A stretch of 64,000 nt of DNA, taken from NCBI RefSeq assembly GCF_013177315.1, contig NZ_CP053661.1, positions 620,001 to 684,000 of the forward strand. Reading direction: 5' to 3'. Within the stretch, counting starts at the first letter, position 1; the number at the start of each line of letters is the position of its first letter. The notes under the pieces were generated by a model that saw nothing but the letters and a program-made list of their open reading frames with translations, had not been told where the DNA came from and made no database searches. Position numbers and translations under genes: made by a program. This DNA is from Thermoleptolyngbya sichuanensis A183 (GTDB taxonomy: Bacteria; Cyanobacteriota; Cyanobacteriia; Elainellales; Elainellaceae). Below are positions 56,674 through 64,000 of this stretch, piece by piece.

Positions 56674-57837
56674 TTATTTACCCATGCCAAGCTGTTGAGC
56701 CTTCTGATAGACCTTGCCCTCCGTAAGCAGCGACGGCGCGATAATCACCTCGACCTGCTGCATCTCCCGAATGTCCTTTGCACCCAGTGTGCCCATGCTG
56801 GTTTGCAGCGCACCCAAAAAATTGTGTGTACCGTCATCCAGCTTTGCCGGCCCGCGCAAAATCTCGCGCAGTGTCCCCGTCGTCCCCACGCGAATGCGGG
56901 TTCCGCGAGGCAGCACAGGACTGGGCGTTGCCATGCCCCAGTGATAGCCACGACCGGGCGCTTCGGCCGCACGAGCGAAGGGCGACCCAATCATTACGCC
57001 ATCTGCACCACAGGCGATGCACTTGCAGATATCGCCACCCGTAATCAGACCTCCATCCGCAATGATTGGCACATAGTTTCCGGTTTCCCGATGATAGTCG
57101 TCGCGGGCAGCCGCGCAGTCGGCGATCGCCGTCGCCTGGGGCACACCCACCCCCAACACCCCACGAGAGGTACAGGCTGCGCCCGGCCCAATGCCCACTA
57201 GCACGCCCGATGCGCCCGCCTTCATCAAATTCAGCGCCACATCGTAGGTCACGCAATTCCCCAAAATCACAGGAATCGGCATTTCCTGACAAAAGTCTGC
57301 CAAATCTAGCGGCGTGATCGACTCCGGCGACAGATGCGCCGTAGACACCACCGTCGCCTGCACAAAAAACAGATCTGCGCCGGCCTTGGCCACGGTCTGC
57401 CCAAACCGAGACGCACCTGCCGGAGTCGCGCTCACCGCCGCAATCCCACCCTGCTGCTTAATTTCCTGAATCCGCTGCTCAATTAGCGCTGGTTTAATCG
57501 GCTCTGCGTATAGCTCCTGCATCAGCGGCACAAACTCGTGCTTTTCCACCGATGCAATTCGATCTAGGACGGCATTTGGATCGTCGTAGCGCGTCTGCAC
57601 GCCCTCCAGGTTCAACACGCCTAGCGCGCCCAGTTCGCTCAGCGCTACCGCCATCCGCACATCCACTACCCCGTCCATTGCGCTGGCAATAATCGGAATT
57701 TCCCGCTCGATGCCGCCGATCGTCCAGCGGGTATCGGCGAGAGATGGGTCGAGCGTGCGCGAACCTGGAACCAGTGCAATTTCGTCGATACCGTAGGCTC
57801 TGCGGGCAGATTTACCCTTACCAATTTGGATGTCCAC
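56674..57837 (-). CDS. guaB3: GuaB3-family IMP dehydrogenase-related protein
   Basis: 387 aa. IMPDH/GMPR-fold TIM-barrel enzyme. The catalytic-Cys loop GPGAACTSRGVLGVGVPQAT is at about residues 218-237. The IMP-binding segment IIADGGLITGGDICKCIACG (about 260-279) and GAD-GVMIGSPFARA follow. The CBS module of ordinary IMP dehydrogenase is missing. This is the GuaB3 branch, which cyanobacteria carry beside guaB. The role in guanine-nucleotide synthesis is best supported as an IMP dehydrogenase-like activity; the exact role is less settled. The neighbours, groEL and apcA, are unrelated. Confidence 0.85.
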   Translation of the reverse strand: MDIQIGKGKSARRAYGIDEIALVPGSRTLDPSLADTRWTIGGIEREIPIIASAMDGVVDVRMAVALSELGALGVLNLEGVQTRYDDPNAVLDRIASVEKHEFVPLMQELYAEPIKPALIEQRIQEIKQQGGIAAVSATPAGASRFGQTVAKAGADLFFVQATVVSTAHLSPESITPLDLADFCQEMPIPVILGNCVTYDVALNLMKAGASGVLVGIGPGAACTSRGVLGVGVPQATAIADCAAARDDYHRETGNYVPIIADGGLITGGDICKCIACGADGVMIGSPFARAAEAPGRGYHWGMATPSPVLPRGTRIRVGTTGTLREILRGPAKLDDGTHNFLGALQTSMGTLGAKDIREMQQVEVIIAPSLLTEGKVYQKAQQLGMGK

Positions 57838-58422
57838 TATTCACCCTCTGCTTGACCCAACATCGAGGCTGAAATCGGTAGGCACTACAACCCCAAATCA
57901 CGCAAGCGAGAATTCACTCACGACTTAGAATGCAAGCTACTTTTTTCAACCCAATAAGGAACTAGACTACCAAAAATTGGGCGTGATCTGTTGCCTATTT
58001 AACCAAACGATGGCGCAAGACCCAAACAGCAGAATGGCGGTACTTCTGTCAATCCTGAGGAAGAAGATTACAAAATGTTGCGACAAAACTAAGAATGACA
58101 ACCTGATGCCGCAAAATGTTTGCGGAAGGTAGCTGAGCCTCAACCCTTATGTACTTCTGGTCACACTCGTGTGGAGGGGTATCGCTAGGGGTAGAGTATG
58201 GAAAGTTACTATGCCAGTCCGCAAAAGACTCAACTGTATGAATTTGATGAGTTCAGTTGAGTTTGTTTAGCGAGCCTTCTCAGAGACTTTCTCATGGGTT
58301 TTCCTGCATAGGGTTTCCTGTGCGGCGCTCTGGAGGTTACCTGGCTAGCGGCTCAGTCGTTCAGACATGAACGCCAGTTTAGACACATCTGGTTACATTT
58401 TGCTTTTCGGAGGAATCCATCA
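57838..58422. other. Upstream region of the apcABC operon
   Basis: 585 bp between the leftward guaB3 and the rightward apcA, without a supported gene. It holds the strong apc promoter and long leader; apcE does not precede apcA. GGAGG in front of apcA (58410-58414) is the ribosome-binding site. Confidence 0.55.
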
Positions 58423-58908
58423 ATGAGTATTGTCACGAAGTCAATCGTGAATGCCGATGCTGAGGCTCGCTATCTCAGCCCGGGTGAACTAGACCGGATC
58501 AAAGGCTTTGTCACCTCTGGTGAAAAGCGTCTGCGGATTGCCCAAGTGCTGACCGACTCTCGCGAGCGGATTGTGAAGCAAGCGGGTGACCAACTGTTCC
58601 AAAAGCGTCCCGACGTGGTTTCTCCCGGTGGTAACGCTTATGGCGAAGAAATGACGGCTACTTGCCTGCGTGACCTCGACTACTACCTGCGTCTGGTGAC
58701 CTACGGTGTGGTTGCAGGCGATGTCACTCCCATCGAAGAAATCGGCATCGTGGGTGTACGTGAGATGTACAAGTCTCTGGGTACTCCCATCGAAGCAGTG
58801 GCAGAAGGCGTTCGCGCAATGAAGAACGTGGCAACGTCCATGATGTCTGGCGAAGATGCGGCTGAAGCTGGCGCTTACTTCGACTACGTTATCGGCGCAA
58901 TGCAGTAG
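58423..58908 (+). CDS. apcA: Allophycocyanin alpha subunit
   Basis: A 161-residue core phycobiliprotein that funnels excitation to chlorophyll. [20 protein letters not shown] is the typical N-terminus. [20 protein letters not shown] (about 79-98) contains the phycocyanobilin-binding Cys near residue 81. It pairs with ApcB to form the core trimer. The start is backed by GGAGG eight bases upstream. First gene of apcABC. Confidence 0.97.
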   Translation: MSIVTKSIVNADAEARYLSPGELDRIKGFVTSGEKRLRIAQVLTDSRERIVKQAGDQLFQKRPDVVSPGGNAYGEEMTATCLRDLDYYLRLVTYGVVAGDVTPIEEIGIVGVREMYKSLGTPIEAVAEGVRAMKNVATSMMSGEDAAEAGAYFDYVIGAMQ

Positions 58909-58968
58909 GGTTTTGCCCTCAACTGTTGCCTGAATGCATCAAGATTCACTTTTTAAGGAAGCGAGACC

Positions 58969-59454
58969 ATGCAAGACGCAATTACTTCTGTTATTAATTC
59001 TTCTGACGTTCAGGGCAAATACCTGGATACCGCCGCTCTGGAAAAGCTGAAGGGCTACTTCTCCACGGGTGAACTGCGCGTCCGCGCCGCCACCACCATC
59101 AGCGCCAACGCTGCTGCCATCGTGAAGGAAGCGGTTGCCAAGTCCCTCCTGTATTCGGACATCACCCGTCCCGGCGGCAACATGTACACCACCCGTCGCT
59201 ATGCAGCTTGCATCCGCGACCTCGACTACTACCTCCGCTATGCCACCTACGCCATGCTGGCTGGTGACCCTTCTATCCTGGATGAGCGCGTGCTCAACGG
59301 TTTGAAGGAAACCTACAATTCGCTGGGCGTGCCTGTAGCTGCGACGGTGCAAGCGATCCAAGCCATGAAAGAAGTGACTGCCAGCTTGGTGGGTGCTGAC
59401 GCTGGCAAGGAAATGGGCGTGTACTTCGACTACATCTGCTCCGGCTTGAGCTAG
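58969..59454 (+). CDS. apcB: Allophycocyanin beta subunit
   Basis: A 161-residue partner of Apc[21 protein letters not shown] is the family start. [20 protein letters not shown] (about 70-89) has the methylated Asn position near 71 and the bilin-binding Cys near 81. It is 60 bases after apcA, with AAGGA as ribosome-binding site. ApcF at 33732-34241 is its paralogue in the core. Confidence 0.97.
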   Translation: MQDAITSVINSSDVQGKYLDTAALEKLKGYFSTGELRVRAATTISANAAAIVKEAVAKSLLYSDITRPGGNMYTTRRYAACIRDLDYYLRYATYAMLAGDPSILDERVLNGLKETYNSLGVPVAATVQAIQAMKEVTASLVGADAGKEMGVYFDYICSGLS

Positions 59455-59760
59455 GCTCCAAGGATGAAAGCGGAAACAAGAAGTCTGAATTGAAAGGGTT
59501 CGAGCTTCACGGTTTACGCTTTTGAATTTGGTAACTTTTGGCTGGGAGTTCTGGTGTTGGTCTCAGGCGATCGCAGGCTTTTTCTCTCAAGAAGTGGCTC
59601 CGAGGGTTTGAGATTAACGCTAGGCTTCCAGCATTTAAGAATTTTTGGGTTGATATCAATCGACTTTTTTCCTCAACGTTCTGCCTGCTCAGAACGGGCA
59701 CTTTGAAACAGGTGCGGCTAATCTATTTCGTTGCTTCTTTCCGGTTAGGAGATGTAACCC
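59455..59760. other. apcB-apcC spacer
   Basis: 306 bp. No gene is supported. No strong hairpin with a T run is visible, though a TTTTTGGG/TTTTTTCC stretch occurs near 59640-59675. Its role, if any, in setting the apcC level is unknown. Confidence 0.5.
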
Positions 59761-59964
59761 ATGCGGATGTTCAAGATTACGGCTTGCGTTCCCAGCCAGA
59801 CCCGGATTCGCACCCAGCGCGAACTGCAAAATACCTATTTCACCAAGCTGGTTCCCTACGATAGCTGGTTCCGGGAGCAGCAGCGCATTCAGAAAATGGG
59901 CGGCAAGATTGTGAAGGTTGAGCTGGCAACGGGTAAGCCTGGCTCGAATACTGGACTGGCCTAG
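59761..59964 (+). CDS. apcC: Phycobilisome core linker, 7.8 kDa (ApcC)
   Basis: A 67-residue linker that caps the allophycocyanin core cylinders. MRMFKITACVPSQTRIRTQR is the family opening and the whole protein is a single CpcD-like domain. AGGAG lies about ten bases before the start. The 306-base gap after apcB is long for this operon and could host processing or partial termination, which would lower apcC relative to apcAB as is usual. Followed by the terminator at 60109. Confidence 0.95.
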   Translation: MRMFKITACVPSQTRIRTQRELQNTYFTKLVPYDSWFREQQRIQKMGGKIVKVELATGKPGSNTGLA

Positions 59965-60414
59965 GGGCGATCGCCCTCCCCAGCTAGCTTTTAGGTTTTG
60001 GCTATGGAAATCGCTATAGAAGTGAGGCTATTGGTCGGGTTGTAACCCATTGCCCGCCAGCATGATCAAGCTTTTGGTTTCCGAGTTGAAGACTCTACTG
60101 AGGTAAACGAGACCATTATGGTCTCTTTTTTTTGCCGAAATTTATTTCCATCGGCGAACTACAGACTTTCACAGGCGGGCGACTTCTCGCGGGCGCAAGG
60201 CATGAGCAATCATGAAAACAGCATCCTAGCCTACCTGAAGAACCAGAAGTTCCGAGCCGATTGCCCAGGATGGTTGTAGGATTTTCGATCCAGTCCACCA
60301 CTTCTGCTTCGGCAATTCTCATCTGATTATCAGCTTTGCTTCGGCGATGCCTGCCAAGATGGGGGCGATCGCTGTTTGAGAAAGGTGCTGAGAACTTTGC
60401 TTGGAGGAGGGTTG
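59965..60414. other. Gap after apcC holding the operon terminator
   Basis: It contains the terminator at 60109-60133. The rest, to the DM13 lipoprotein, contains a TTCTCGCGGGCGCA fragment near 60184 that resembles the interior of the family 2 repeat, without its ends. Confidence 0.5.
60109..60133 (+). terminator. Strong rho-independent terminator of apcABC
   Basis: GAGACCA-TTA-TGGTCTC followed by eight T: a perfect 7 bp stem and a T run. It lies 145 bases after apcC. Confidence 0.9.
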
Positions 60415-60939
60415 ATGAACCTGTATCGAGCTTGTTTGGGTTTGACGATGCTAACTGGGATTGGCTGTGCTGCTCAGGTGGCCGTGGAACCGCCCGCTGA
60501 GCCATCTGTCGCGGCGACTTCGGAGGTCGTTGCTGCTTCACCGCAATCTTCTCCGGCTGCATCTCCTGGGGCGATCGCCGCAAGTCCGAGTATTGTGAAG
60601 TCTGGAACCTTTGTGAGCGGCGAACATCCAACGCAAGGGGCGGCCCAAATCGTGACTGAAAATGGGCAACGGTTTCTAGAATTGGGCAACGACTTCCGCA
60701 CGAATAGCGGTCCCGATCTGACGGTAATTCTGCATCGCAGCGGGAATGTGATTGGTTCCACCACTCCGCCTGCCCATGCCATCCGGGAGGGCGATTATGT
60801 GGTGCTAGCAGAATTGCAGCGAACCCAGGGGGCACAGCGCTACGCAATTCCCAATAGCGTAAATCTGGACGAGTTTAACTCAGCAGCCGTGTGGTGCCGA
60901 CGGTTTAACGCAACCTTTGGCGCGGCGGAACTGCTGTAA
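60415..60939 (+). CDS. DM13-domain lipoprotein
   Basis: A 174-residue probable lipoprotein: N-terminal signal with lipobox TGIGC near residues 14-18, then an Ala/Ser/Pro spacer (about 20-57). The DM13 domain (about 60-174) has SGTFVSGEHPTQGAAQIV, FRTNSGPDLTVILHR and the ending WCRRFNATFGAAELL with the single conserved Cys. DM13 is thought to be an electron-transfer or redox domain, and its function in bacteria is not settled. The start at 60415 is supported by GGAGG about eight bases upstream. Confidence 0.85.
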   Translation: MNLYRACLGLTMLTGIGCAAQVAVEPPAEPSVAATSEVVAASPQSSPAASPGAIAASPSIVKSGTFVSGEHPTQGAAQIVTENGQRFLELGNDFRTNSGPDLTVILHRSGNVIGSTTPPAHAIREGDYVVLAELQRTQGAQRYAIPNSVNLDEFNSAAVWCRRFNATFGAAELL

Positions 60940-60986
60940 GCAGTCAGCCAGTGTAAACAGTCAGCCAGTGTAAACAGTCAGCCAGG
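60936..60986 (+). repeat. Three tandem 17-mers after the DM13 gene
   Basis: GTAAACAGTCAGCCAGT is repeated three times in a row (60936-60952, 60953-60969, 60970-60986) with one base change in the first copy and one in the last. The first copy begins inside the stop codon of the DM13 gene; the last ends just before thrB. Confidence 0.9.
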
Positions 60987-60989
60987 CGG

Positions 60990-61916
60990 CTAGACCTGAA
61001 CCGAAACCCCCGTTGGGTCGAGGTGCAGCGCCTGAGCTTGGACTGAAATTCCCTGATCTTCCCAGGCGGCTTTCATGGCTTCCGCAACCAGGGGCGCGAT
61101 ATCGGCGTGGGCCAGGGCCAGCAGGGTTGGGCCGGCACCGCTGATCACCAGCCCGTAGGCTCCCGCAGCAACGGCGGCGGCTTCTACGGCATCAAAGCCG
61201 AGAATGAGCGATCGCCGATAGGGTTGATGGATGCGGTCTTGCAGTGCGGCGCGGAGCCAGTCGGAGTGAGCAGTGTCCAATCCCCGCAGCAGTAGCCCCA
61301 GATGCCCCATGTTGAACACTGCATCGGGTCGGCTGTATGCGGCAGGCAGAACGCGGCGGGCTTCGGCGGTAGATAGTTCAAAATCAGGAATCGCAACAAC
61401 AGGGACGATTTCGGAATGCCAGGGCACAGGGGCGATCGCCCATTCTCCGTTCAGATCGGTTGCTGCCAGCCGACAGCCACCCAGCATCGCAGGCACAACG
61501 TTATCCGGGTGGCCTTCCATGTCTACGGCGATTGCCACCAGTTCGGCTTCGCTTAGCGGCGACCCAGCCAGCACATTTGCACCCACCAGCCCGCCGACGA
61601 TGGCCGTGGCAGAACTGCCCAACCCCCGCGCCAAAGGCACGCCCAAGCGAATCTCTAGCTTAATCAGCGGCGGCGACTGCTTGAGATGCTGAAATAATTT
61701 GGCAAAGGCCTGATAGGCCAGATTCGTTTCGTTGGTTTTGACCCGCGCTGCTTCCAGTCCTGAAACCGAGATCTGAACCGGCTCGATGCTTTGGTCTAGG
61801 CGGGTAAAGGTGAAGTGATTTCTGAGCGACAGCGCTGCGCCCAGACAATCGAACCCTGGCCCGATGTTGGTCGTCGTTGCGGGTACAGAAACAATGGCGT
61901 GGTCGGGCAGGGTCAT
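60990..61916 (-). CDS. thrB: Homoserine kinase
   Basis: A 308-residue GHMP kinase that makes O-phosphohomoserine for threonine synthesis. VSVPATTTNIGPGFDCLGAA (about 9-28) is the substrate loop, and the ATP-binding GHMP motif is PLARGLGSSATAIVGGLVGA (about 94-113). AYGLVISGAGPTLLALA (about 253) is the C-terminal block. It follows ccmK4 by 58 bases on the same strand, so it might be read from the ccmK transcript. No function links them. Confidence 0.93.
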   Translation of the reverse strand: MTLPDHAIVSVPATTTNIGPGFDCLGAALSLRNHFTFTRLDQSIEPVQISVSGLEAARVKTNETNLAYQAFAKLFQHLKQSPPLIKLEIRLGVPLARGLGSSATAIVGGLVGANVLAGSPLSEAELVAIAVDMEGHPDNVVPAMLGGCRLAATDLNGEWAIAPVPWHSEIVPVVAIPDFELSTAEARRVLPAAYSRPDAVFNMGHLGLLLRGLDTAHSDWLRAALQDRIHQPYRRSLILGFDAVEAAAVAAGAYGLVISGAGPTLLALAHADIAPLVAEAMKAAWEDQGISVQAQALHLDPTGVSVQV

Positions 61917-61974
61917 GGTGCAAGGTTGGCGATCGCTCGATTAAACTATTGCCCCTAAACTATTACCCCGTCGG

Positions 61975-62331
61975 CTATTGCCCAGCGCCATTCCCACGAC
62001 CCGGCAGACGCGGCACACCGATAGCGTCTTGAAACTGCTCGACCTCCGGGGTAAAGGCGATGGGCAGCACCACTTCTACGTTTTCATGGGGGCGGGGAAT
62101 AATCACCCAGGTTTCCAGCGTGCCGCCGGGGGTGTTTTGCGCCGCCTCGATGCCCGCGTCCATTGCCTGCTTCACTTCCGACACGTCGCCGCGAATCATG
62201 ATCGTAAAGCGGGCGCTTCCGGCGCGAATGTAGCCCACCAGGGTTACGCGACCCGCTTTCACCATCGCATCTGCTGCTGCCAACACGGCAGGAAAACCTT
62301 TCGTTTCTAGTGCGCCAACTGCAACCGGCAT
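61975..62331 (-). CDS. ccmK4: Carboxysome shell protein CcmK4
   Basis: A 118-residue BMC-domain protein forming hexameric facets of the carboxysome shell. AVGALETKGFPAVLAAADAM (about 4-23) and GRVTLVGYIRAGSARFTIMI (about 28-47) match CcmK4, including GYIRAGSARF for the pore-region segment. TWVIIPRPHENVEVVLPI (about 75) is the usual end of the fold. The tail after about 95 is longer than in CcmK1/2. It forms the satellite pair with ccmK3, away from the main ccmKLMN operon, as in other cyanobacteria. Confidence 0.9.
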   Translation of the reverse strand: MPVAVGALETKGFPAVLAAADAMVKAGRVTLVGYIRAGSARFTIMIRGDVSEVKQAMDAGIEAAQNTPGGTLETWVIIPRPHENVEVVLPIAFTPEVEQFQDAIGVPRLPGRGNGAGQ

Positions 62332-62400
62332 GATTCTCTCCAGAGGCGATCGCTCGCCCGATACTCAACTCGCGGGTAAAAATCGAACCCAATCCAACCC

Positions 62401-62411
62401 ACATTGTACGG
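62401..62411 (-). promoter_or_regulatory. Shared 11-mer CCGTACAATGT in front of ccmK4 (candidate -10)
   Basis: Read on the minus strand the sequence is CCGTACAATGT, containing TACAAT, a good -10-like hexamer, 70 bases before the ccmK4 start. The identical 11-mer stands before ccmK3 at 62978-62988. No good -35 was identified. Confidence 0.45.
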
Positions 62412-62621
62412 TCAAGTGATGCCCCATCGAAAAAAATCGATGGCTTTCCCTACGCTTCGAGTCATATCTACAAAAATGCTTAATGCACAGAAATAGGCGT
62501 TAATCAGCGCGATTGATAAGCATCTATTACCGCTGCAATTGGGTTTTTGTAAGGGACTTGGCAAAGTCATCGGAGGAAGTCCAAATGGGCGATCGCCCAT
62601 TACGCCAACCCCACAACTCCA

Positions 62622-62927
62622 TTACATGAACTGCTGAACTTTGGTGGTGTACTTAATCGGCAGCACTACTTCCAGGTTTTCCGGTGGGTTGGGGATGATG
62701 TAGTAGTCCACCAGTTCCGCGCCATAGACCTGATTCACCGCTTCTACCCCAGCCTCAATAGCGGGCTTGACCTCCGAGGTGCTGCCGCGAATCGCCACCA
62801 GGAACTCCGCCCGCTCCGCCAGTCCGTAATACACCAGCGTCACCCGGCCCGCCTTCACCATCGCATCTGCCGCCGCCAAAATCCCTGGAAACCCGACGGT
62901 CTGAATCACTCCCACGGCTGCTGGCAT
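62622..62927 (-). CDS. ccmK3: Carboxysome shell protein CcmK3
   Basis: A 101-residue BMC-domain protein. AVGVIQTVGFPGILAAADAM (about 4-23) and GRVTLVYYGLAERAEFLVAI (about 28-47) match CcmK3, which has YYGLAERAEF in place of the GYIRAGSARF pore segment of CcmK4. CcmK3 is known to join CcmK4 in mixed hexamers and is thought to alter shell permeability. It lies upstream of ccmK4, 290 bases apart, with a promoter-like 11-mer of its own. Confidence 0.9.
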   Translation of the reverse strand: MPAAVGVIQTVGFPGILAAADAMVKAGRVTLVYYGLAERAEFLVAIRGSTSEVKPAIEAGVEAVNQVYGAELVDYYIIPNPPENLEVVLPIKYTTKVQQFM

Positions 62928-62977
62928 ACTGGCGCTCCCGGCTCACATTGAAAATCTCAGCATTCTATCTCAAGACT

Positions 62978-62988
62978 ACATTGTACGG
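62978..62988 (-). promoter_or_regulatory. Shared 11-mer CCGTACAATGT in front of ccmK3 (candidate -10)
   Basis: Minus-strand CCGTACAATGT with TACAAT, 51 bases before the ccmK3 start. Identical to the 11-mer before ccmK4. No clear -35 is seen. Confidence 0.45.
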
Positions 62989-63152
62989 AGTTTGCTGCGC
63001 GGGCGCATGGGTGCGGACGAATGGTTTGTGGGATGAAAGGGTTATAGGGCAAACGGAGGGCGATCGCCTTATCTATAAAGCCTGTCCATTCATCGGACAT
63101 ACATTCCTACACTAGGATGTAGAAATCTAGACTTGCCGCAACCTTGCCCTCT

Positions 63153-63401
63153 ATGTTGAAATCTGGTGCAACCGTTAGCCGCGAAAGCATTAAGCAAGAA
63201 ATTGAGTAGCTCACGACCGAAGAGCTTCAACAGGTTGCCGACTTTATTGCGTTTCTAAGATTTCGCAACAAGCGCCGTCGAATGCTCGATGCCGAGCAGC
63301 TCGCGCTTCTCAATACTGAATTTGCAGAAGCCGATCGAGCGCTTGCCGAAGCAGGGATGGAAGACTACGCATCGTTGCTGCGCGAAGAGGATCAATTATG
63401 A
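63153..63401 (+). pseudogene. Decayed antitoxin-like gene with in-frame stop
   Basis: The frame begins ATG TTG AAA and reads through ATVSRESIKQEIE, then a TAG stop at 63207-63209, then LTTEELQQVADFIAFLRFRN and on to a TGA at 63399-63401, with no other stop. The protein pattern (EIE-x-LTTEELQQVADFIAFL) resembles small toxin-antitoxin antitoxins of the DUF2281-like type. A CAG or AAG to TAG change would explain the break. Whether the second half is translated from an internal start is unknown. Confidence 0.6.
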
Positions 63402-63454
63402 GCTATGAGGGGCGATCGCCCATCGCCTCCCCTTCCCTAGTCGGCACTCTGTAG
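63398..63454 (+). pseudogene. Truncated remnant of a downstream toxin gene
   Basis: The ATGA overlap at 63398 starts a new frame, MSYEGRSPIASPSLVGTL, ended by TAG at 63452. The overlap with the antitoxin-like frame is typical of toxin-antitoxin pairs. Only the first four codons look like a toxin start; a HIP1 site follows immediately. The body of the toxin is absent. Confidence 0.35.
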
Positions 63455-63500
63455 AATATGAAGTGTCGTCAACTCAAGTGACTTGCTCACTAAAACTGGC

Positions 63501-64000
63501 ATGGCTCCCGCAGTTCTAATCGAAAACCTACAGAAGCGCTACGGCAGCGTAGAAGCGGTCAAAGACGTGTCGCTTCAGATCGAGCCAGGAGAAATCTTTG
63601 GGCTGCTGGGGCCCAACGGCGCAGGCAAAACGACGACGATTCGCTGCCTCTGCACGCTGTCTACGCCTGATGCGGGACGGATCGAGGTGTCGGGCGACTC
63701 GGTGCTAGAAAATCCCCGACTGGCGCGGCAGCGGCTTGGCTACGTCGCCCAGGAAGTGGCGCTGGATAAGGTGCTGACGGGGCGGGAACTGCTGGAACTG
63801 CAAGCGGCGCTGTATCATCTGCCCAAGGCAACGATTGGCGATCGCATTTCTCATGTAATCACGCTGTTGGGACTGACCGACTACGCCGACAAAAAAACAG
63901 GCACCTACTCCGGCGGCATCCGCAAGCGACTAGACCTAGCAGCGGGGCTGCTGCATCAGCCGGACGTGCTGGTGCTGGACGAGCCGACCGTGGGGCTAGA
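63501..64000 (+). CDS. ABC transporter ATP-binding protein, N-terminal part (runs off the end)
   Basis: About 166 codons are present; the gene continues past 64000. Walker A is GLLGPNGAGKTT (residues about 35-46). The Q-loop AQEVALDKVL is near 81, the signature YSGGIRKRLDLAAG is near 136, and Walker B VLVLDEPTVGL is near 155. The sequence resembles daunorubicin-resistance (DrrA)-type and similar export ATPases, so the next gene is probably its membrane partner. The substrate is unknown. The start at ATG 63501 gives the usual N-terminus just ahead of the first strand (VLIENLQKRYGS). Confidence 0.9.
   Translation, partial: MAPAVLIENLQKRYGSVEAVKDVSLQIEPGEIFGLLGPNGAGKTTTIRCLCTLSTPDAGRIEVSGDSVLENPRLARQRLGYVAQEVALDKVLTGRELLELQAALYHLPKATIGDRISHVITLLGLTDYADKKTGTYSGGIRKRLDLAAGLLHQPDVLVLDEPTVGL

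Noticed and set aside
62424-62443. CCATCGA-AAAAAA-TCGATGG hairpin between the two ccmK genes
   Set aside because: Stem is short (7 bp) and there is no T run following on the minus strand, so a terminator is not supported; left out of the features.
1-64000. tRNA or rRNA genes
   Set aside because: Intergenic regions were read for the T-loop GGTTCGA pattern and rRNA blocks by eye; no convincing candidate was seen. A tRNA-scan would settle it.

Overview
This is a chromosomal segment from a cyanobacterium. Direct evidence is allophycocyanin genes (apcA, apcB, apcC, apcF), the carboxysome shell pair ccmK3/ccmK4, chlH, the proton-extrusion gene pcxA, opcA next to zwf, an NblB-like HEAT-repeat gene, gas-vesicle genes, and very frequent HIP1 octamers (GCGATCGC) on both strands. 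Base composition is moderately GC-rich. The gene set would suit a Leptolyngbya-like or other non-marine cyanobacterium, but no rRNA is present to place it. No tRNA, rRNA, CRISPR array, prophage or full insertion sequence was found.

Layout. 0-5 kb: cobU, conserved unknowns, a cupin-like gene divergent from a LysR regulator, and a DMT exporter. 5-11.5 kb: an MscS channel and a 1385-residue secreted haemagglutinin-type protein ending in a CHAT protease domain. 12-19.3 kb: nucleoside hydrolase, two glycosyltransferases (one is probably the glucolipid synthase MgdA), a methyltransferase and a double-domain QueD-like protein. 20-24 kb: rph, cysE, a CBS protein, an nblB-like gene and a 1-Cys peroxiredoxin. 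24.3-28.8 kb: fbp-zwf-opcA for sugar-phosphate and oxidative pentose phosphate control. 28.8-36.5 kb: an AddB-like protein, pcxA, a two-repeat unknown, apcF and glnA. 36.7-44.2 kb: a CyaB1-like adenylate cyclase and a short gas-vesicle cluster gvpA-gvpC-gvpN-gvpJ. 44.2-54.4 kb: msrP, an exported protein with poly-aspartate runs, chlH and a GT39 glycosyltransferase. 54.5-64 kb: groEL with a CIRCE-like operator, guaB3, apcABC with a strong terminator, a DM13 lipoprotein, thrB, ccmK4, ccmK3, a decayed toxin-antitoxin locus and the start of an ABC ATPase that runs off the end.

Small dispersed repeats are a theme. There are two copies of a ~162 bp MITE-like element (one with a 5 bp target duplication, the other inside the gvp cluster), three copies of a ~90 bp element with AGGACTTACGCA-type ends, and two related elements with CCCTCATCCC-type interiors.

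The observation most worth following is that GvpC and GvpN, two structurally unrelated gas-vesicle proteins, end in the same winged-helix-like domain after a Pro/Ala-rich linker. This is in a gvp cluster that lacks gvpK, gvpF/L, gvpG and gvpV/W. Others are the exported CHAT protein, an Asn-to-Asp change at the transition-state position of the cyclase, the poly-Asp exported protein, and a shared promoter-like 11-mer in front of both ccmK genes.
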